Below are positions 20,192 to 24,446 of a DNA stretch of 24,446 nt, piece by piece (the stretch's first letter is position 1; the number at the start of each line of letters is the position of its first letter). The notes beneath the pieces were generated by a model. The model did not search any database, was not told the origin of the DNA, and was given only the letters and a program-made list of their open reading frames with translations. The position numbers were made by a program, and so were the translations under genes. Source of the stretch: Hypsibius dujardini (Eukaryota; Tardigrada; Eutardigrada; Parachela; Hypsibiidae); NCBI GenBank assembly GCA_001579985.1, contig LRSR01001749.1:1-24446 (forward strand). The letters run 5' to 3'.

Positions 20192-20395
20192 GGCGACGCC
20201 CAAAATGAAGCGGGTTCGGTGAGCACGCGCTCTCGCTTCCGATTTGGGGTCAAGTCTCGATTTCTTCCGCTGAAATGGGTTCTTCGAGGCGGCTTCGAAG
20301 GCCGACCGCCGGGTCTGAGCAACGGCCTTCTCCGATTCCTTCGCTAGTTTGGCGGCCTCCTTCTCGATCTCAATCTCCTCCGGCCGAAGAAGTTT
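20192..20395 (-). other. In-frame open 5' part of DIRAS exon 1 (N-terminal extension or leader)
   Basis: A clear acceptor (cattttgttttgtag) ends at 20396 on the minus strand. From 20395 to the DIRAS Met there are 67 codons without a stop, in frame with DIRAS. The translation is charged and helix-like ([20 protein letters not shown], then a basic FQRKKSR segment). There is no ATG in this stretch, so it is either coding sequence fed by an unseen upstream exon or a leader attached by cis or trans splicing. Confidence 0.55.
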
Positions 20396-20808
20396 CTACA
20401 AAACAAAATGCAACAATAAAAACACAATTTATTTCTTATGCTTATTAATTTCCACAATTAGAAAGGGTTTGCGTGAACTGGAAAAAAATCGTTAAAAAAA
20501 GGTGATAGGACACTCTTGAATTTGGGTTCTTTATCCAACTCTTTCACATTCGCCCGTTTAAGTGGTTTGCATTGCACTTTGCACTATGTCCCATTTTATA
20601 CATAAGAGATGATTCTCATGTCTTGGACTGAGCTCACTTGTTAAGACAATTCACATTATTGTACCAGGTCAACGAAACTGATGCGAGAACGTGTCTTATG
20701 GTCTAATATTATTACGAGGAAGTCTTCCCTCCTCCGGTTTCATATGACGCGCATTTGGGTGCCCCGCTTACGTTGGTACAGCACTGTGCTGTCTCCATCA
20801 TTTGGGGC

Positions 20809-20890
20809 TGCGTTTTAGACCCACCCGTGCATTATGACTGCACACCCTGTGGTTCACTGCAGTCATAATATACGGTGGATCAAAAACGCA
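20809..20890. repeat. Inverted repeat (hairpin), about 34-bp arms
   Basis: Arms 20809-20842 and 20858-20890 match as inverted copies (tgcgtttt...attatgactgca) with a few mismatches around a 15-nt loop. No flanking target duplication is seen. Confidence 0.65.
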
Positions 20891-21011
20891 AAATCAATCA
20901 GTACTTTTGTAGTCACATTTCAGTATGATGCCCCCCCCCCCTCGACAGTAAAGTAACACCAACATCACTTTCTTCTTTAAATTTTAAACAAACAGTGAAA
21001 TGTGAAATTAG

Positions 21012-21092
21012 TTGTTTATTACGTTAAATCACTTGGTATTATACTACTGATTGTTTGTGTTTGTCTAAAATTCTACATCACAGAATTTACAT
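21012..21092 (+). repeat. Direct repeat, copy 1
   Basis: An 80-bp AT-rich block (ttgtttattacgttaaatca through cacagaatt) is repeated at 21298-21377 with about two changes, 286 bp downstream. The two copies precede the two inverted MITE arms. Confidence 0.85.
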
Positions 21093-21113
21093 CAGTCAGA
21101 AATTCTACATCAT

Positions 21114-21277
21114 GCCTGACAGGCTATGCTACCTTGCTTGATTGAAATGATGATTTCGGTTTCAAAATTTTCAAGTCAATAAAGTTTAAGTGAATCTGAA
21201 TGAATAACCAAGCGAGTGACGAAACGTGTTTTCGGGCCGGACCTGAACACGATCCTTGAGATCGGGAGCGTACAGTA
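21114..21277 (-). mobile_element. Truncated MITE-like element, inverted copy
   Basis: The 160 bp at 21114-21273 is an inverted copy of 21396-21555 with only a few mismatches. Its right end, GGGAGCGTACAG followed by TA, matches the end of the full element downstream. The other end is missing. Confidence 0.7.
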
Positions 21278-21297
21278 TGTGTGGTTTCGAAATGAGA

Positions 21298-21377
21298 TTG
21301 TTTATTACGTTAAATCACTTGGTATTATACTACTAATTGTTTGTGTTTGTCTAAAATTCTACATCACAGAATTACAT
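21298..21377 (+). repeat. Direct repeat, copy 2
   Basis: Copy of 21012-21092, lying in the spacer between the two inverted 160-bp arms. Confidence 0.85.
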
Positions 21378-21393
21378 TTCGAAAATATACATA

Positions 21394-21668
21394 ATGTACG
21401 CTCCCGATCTCAAGGATCGTTTTTAGGTCCGGCCCGAAAACACGTTCCGTTGCTCGCTTGGTTGTTCATTCAGATTCACTTAAACTTTATTGACTTGAAA
21501 ATTTTGAAACCGAAATCATCATTTCAATCAAGCAAGGTAGCATAGCCGATCAGGCAAAAACCAACGGACCAATCACGGACAAGTGAACGGAATTGAACGA
21601 TCCGCTGAAGCTTGATGTGAATCAGCGGGGGTGGGGCATTATCGACCCTTGAGATCGGGAGCGTACAG
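21394..21668 (+). mobile_element. MITE-like element with about 23-bp terminal inverted repeats
   Basis: The element begins ATGTACGCTCCCGATCTC and ends with the inverted copy GAGATCGGGAGCGTACAG, flanked on both sides by TA. It is 275 bp with no coding capacity. TA target sites and CAG/CTG termini fit Tc1/mariner-type MITEs. Confidence 0.7.
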
Positions 21669-22210
21669 TAATTGAATACAACCATTTTTCATCTGCAACA
21701 ATCATTGACAATTAATTCACTCATATATTTCTTTAAATTTTAAATATAAATTCGAATATTGTAATGCCGCGTCAGTTTCGCGCACCTGTAGCGCCGCCTT
21801 CGGACGATTCCCCCCCCCATTTCGTGCGTTATGCCTGGGCAGTATATACTGAAAATGCTGTGTTTGTTGCACGAAGCTAACGCGATAGTACAGTACAGTA
21901 TAACAATACGGAAAAAATGCATTAAATCATTCCATAATATTACGCTGTGAGTGTGATTTTGTATATTTTGTTTAGAGGTCCTAAAAATGGAATTATTATT
22001 TGAAACCAGACGTAATTAAGCGAGGTCATTTTTCATCTTGAAAAACTTTTATCCCTTCAATAAAATTATTTTTCCAAGTAGCTCTCCGCTAAATACGTAG
22101 TCACATACAGCGCACACGTTCCGCGACAATAAAATCACCGGCACAATTCTTCAAATTTTAGACATAAATAACCGGAGAAAGGAATAAATGAAATTAAGAG
22201 CGAAATATTA

Positions 22211-22423
22211 CAGTAAGCGACAGAATGTAATCTAACGGAAGGTCCCGGAAATGGGCAAAAGGGGCGGGGCAGGGATAATACTTGAACAATTAACCAAACA
22301 ACTCAGCTCCGATTGTTCGGGAGCTCCGCTGATTGATCAGTTGATTGTTCAAGTATTACCCGTGCCCCGCCCCTTTTACCCATCTCTGGGACCTGCCATT
22401 AGATTAAATTCTGTCGCTTACTG
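22211..22423. mobile_element. Foldback MITE, 213 bp, TA-flanked
   Basis: Inverted arms 22211-22290 and 22344-22423 (CAGTAAGCGACAGAAT ... ATTCTGTCGCTTACTG) match along about 80 bp with roughly ten differences. TA flanks both ends (22209-22210 and 22424-22425). There is no coding capacity. CAGT termini plus TA target fit a Tc1/mariner-derived MITE. Confidence 0.8.
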
Positions 22424-22425
22424 TA

Positions 22426-23439
22426 CATACAGCTCACCTGCGGGCATACACATATATAGATCGACAGTTTCCGGTTTTCCCTAAATATTTTCCACCGAAA
22501 TATAATCTTGACCTATCCGTGCCTTTGAAATTCTAAGTGGCCTCACATTTAATCATCCCTTTCAAATTGGAATTTGCTGGTGGGATTAACAATTAAGTCG
22601 CCCCGCTGGCTCTGCTCATCACGCGACCTTTCTGCAAGGGCGATCTGTATCGAGAGAGAGGAGAGATGATTTTGATTCACATGATGAAGCCCTACTTTAA
22701 GGAAGCGTCTATGACGTCTTACATCATACTCTCATCCCTGCCTTTGAATGGACAAATTACCCCATGCTCGAGAACAGTAAAACAGACCTCATGAATTGAC
22801 TTAATGGTACACACAGTGGCTGACCTTGTGCATGTCTGGAAGACTAATCAGCGCCTTCGAAGACGACAGTTTACACCGACCGCGGGCGGACATTTTCCAG
22901 GCCAAGAATGTAGGAATATAATTCCCAAAATAAATGTTAGAAATTGCGGCAACAACAAAAAACGTTCAGGAAATAAACGGAAAGTGCTGTTGAAGTGGAG
23001 AAAATTTTCATTTTCGGTAAGTTGACTGACTTGTGAGAGTAAAGTGAGCGACGAGTTGTCATAGCACAGTTGCCTTTTATAGACAAAAGTTTTGTCAAAT
23101 ACACATGGGAAGATCGTAAATTGCCCGGCTAAATGGCGAGGCAGGAGGACAGGCATGTTCGGTCAAAAACAATTTAGCGCTCCTAAGTGCTCCTGTTGCC
23201 TCTCCTTTAATTGTATGATGTCGTGCTAAATGGCTGGTGAGTTGTCTGTCGGTCCGTAGTCAGTTTGATCGCTACTTCCGTTAAAGTTTAAATTTAATAC
23301 TTGGGACTTTTGTGCTGCTTCAGTGTTTCCTGTCTATGGAAGCCTATATAAAACATGCCCTTTAAAAGTTTATTACGCAGAAATGTTGTCATCGCTTACG
23401 TAACAGATGGTACGGCTCAGTTATTCTCCTGCATGCTTG
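22426..23439. other. Intergenic, nothing recognised
   Basis: AT-rich sequence. Short open frames on both strands show no family resemblance, and no repeat array or element end is evident. Confidence 0.6.
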
Positions 23440-23745
23440 TCCGTCTGTCGGTCCATCTGTCTGTCTGTCTCTTTTTCTATCTGCCTGTCTGTCTGTCTGT
23501 CTGTTTGTCTGTGTGTCTGTGTGTCTGTGTGTCTGTGTGTCTGTGTGTCTGTGTGTCTGTTTGAGTGTCTGTGTGTCTGTCTGTCTGTCTGTCTGTCTGT
23601 GTGTCTGCCTGTCTATCTGTGTGTGTGTCTGTTTGTCTGTCTGTGTGTCTGTCTGTGTCTGTGTGTGTCTGTGTGTGTCTGTGTGTGTCTGGCGGTCTGT
23701 CTGGCTATCTGTCTGTCTATCTGCATGTCTACCTGTGTGCCCGCA
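23440..23745. repeat. CTGT/GTGT compound array
   Basis: (CTGT)n mixed with (GTGTCT)n. The Cys/Val/Ser-rich frames through it are artefacts. Confidence 0.95.
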
Positions 23746-24147
23746 CTTGTTTCGCCCTGCCTCCGGATCAACTTGATCATACACAGACATAAACTTTTAC
23801 TTCTTCCCGGTTCTACAGTGGCGTTGTCGCCGTAAAATCTCAAATCGTTCAACTGAGTTCCAGACGTGCTACAGTATGCTGCCGTCTCTCCTCTCACATG
23901 ACAGGATAAACACGATCGACATGCAAACTTTCCCTCCACCCTGAGTTACATCTCAGTTTCACTCACAACACAGTATGGCGATATAGTATTGAACGATCGT
24001 CAACGAATATACTTTTTCCGATACTCGACACTCGATCCGCGCTCAGCTCCCCGTTCGGTCGGCAGCGGTTCCGGTACGCACGCGCGCCTTGTGTGTGTTC
24101 CATTCTCACACACCCAGTTTTTCCCCACACAGAGGACACACACAAAG

Positions 24148-24175
24148 CACACACACACACACACACACACACACA
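24148..24175. repeat. CA dinucleotide repeat
   Basis: A (CA)14 run in a C-rich, possibly promoter-proximal stretch ahead of the candidate start at 24363. Confidence 0.9.
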
Positions 24176-24362
24176 GCGATCGACCGTCACGGCAGACCCT
24201 GTTCCCCTTTCCCTCGCTCGCTCAGTCCCCCCGGCAGTTTGCTTGGAGAATCGACTTTTCCCCCCTAATAAAATCTCCCCACACACTGATCAGCGTCCCA
24301 TCAAAACATTTAATTTTCCCTCAGAAGAGTACGCCCACCCTCCCCTTCAACGGGCTTAATAA

Positions 24363-24446
24363 ATGCGGCTCAAGTTCTATGCATACAAATTCCCCGTCGT
24401 GGAACCCTTTGTCTTGGTATGTGGTTCGTGGTATATCGGAGCCCGT
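24363..24446 (+). CDS. Possible first exon of a gene running off the window (SLC46-like start?)
   Basis: ATG at 24363 opens a 28-codon frame to the window edge, starting MRLKFYAYKFPVVEPFVL. A donor-like gtatgt follows directly at 24417, so the exon may end there. The P-V-E-P-hydrophobic pattern recalls the start of the first membrane segment in SLC46-type transporters, but this is a weak match. The base at -3 is T, a poor start context. Confidence 0.3.
   Translation, partial: MRLKFYAYKFPVVEPFVLVCGSWYIGAR

Noticed and set aside
1-24446. CRISPR arrays or a bacterial operon
   Set aside because: Repeats are simple microsatellites without unique spacers, and all recognised genes are animal genes with introns.
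1-24446. tRNA or rRNA genes
   Set aside because: No A-box and B-box pair or rRNA-like block was seen on either strand by eye; a tRNA scan would be decisive.

Overview
The window is animal nuclear DNA. Protein-coding genes are split by GT-AG introns with consistent splice phases, coding exons are GC-rich in AT-richer surroundings, and simple repeats and small inverted-repeat transposons are common. Compact introns and the style of the proteins suggest an invertebrate, perhaps a flatworm or another lophotrochozoan. I cannot fix the species from sequence alone.

Three genes are well supported. (1) Plus strand, about 3051-13926: a Dbl-family Rho/Cdc42 exchange factor of the collybistin/ASEF type (ARHGEF9/ARHGEF4/SPATA13), eight coding exons, about 1351 residues. 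It has a long, probably disordered N-terminal half containing three exact-length 53-residue tandem repeats, then a DH and a PH domain. The SH3 domain usual in this family is not visible. (2) Minus strand, 16436-14617: ribosomal protein eL33 (RPL35A), four coding exons and 129 residues, convergent with the exchange factor. (3) Minus strand, 20191-18577: a DIRAS small GTPase, three exons and 197 residues, complete from the P-loop to the CAAX box. Its first exon stays open in frame for 67 more codons upstream. A fourth gene may begin at the right edge (24363, plus). A lone exon-like segment with spectrin-repeat character lies at 17169-17088 on the minus strand.

Layout: 1-3050, upstream region with CAGA/GGCA repeats, a possible leader exon and a diverged tandem duplication. 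3051-13926, exchange factor. 14359-14616, CTGT array and 3' flanks. 14617-16436, RPL35A. 16437-18576, intergenic with AATC-type and CTGT repeats and the orphan exon. 18577-20395, DIRAS. 20396-24362, intergenic with a hairpin, two families of TA-flanked MITE-like elements and a CTGT/GTGT array. 24363 to end, possible first exon.

Two signals stand out. Tetranucleotide arrays alternate in orientation (CTGT, CAGA, CTGT, CAGA, CTGT) between successive exon groups of the DH-PH region, and DIRAS exon 2 is flanked in a similar way, so the pre-mRNA could pair across exons. The 53-residue repeats in the exchange factor carry a DSGIVS-like motif that recurs near residue 775. The exchange factor and DIRAS both act in Ras-superfamily signalling and RPL35A is a housekeeping gene. 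Nothing here shows that the three work as one unit.
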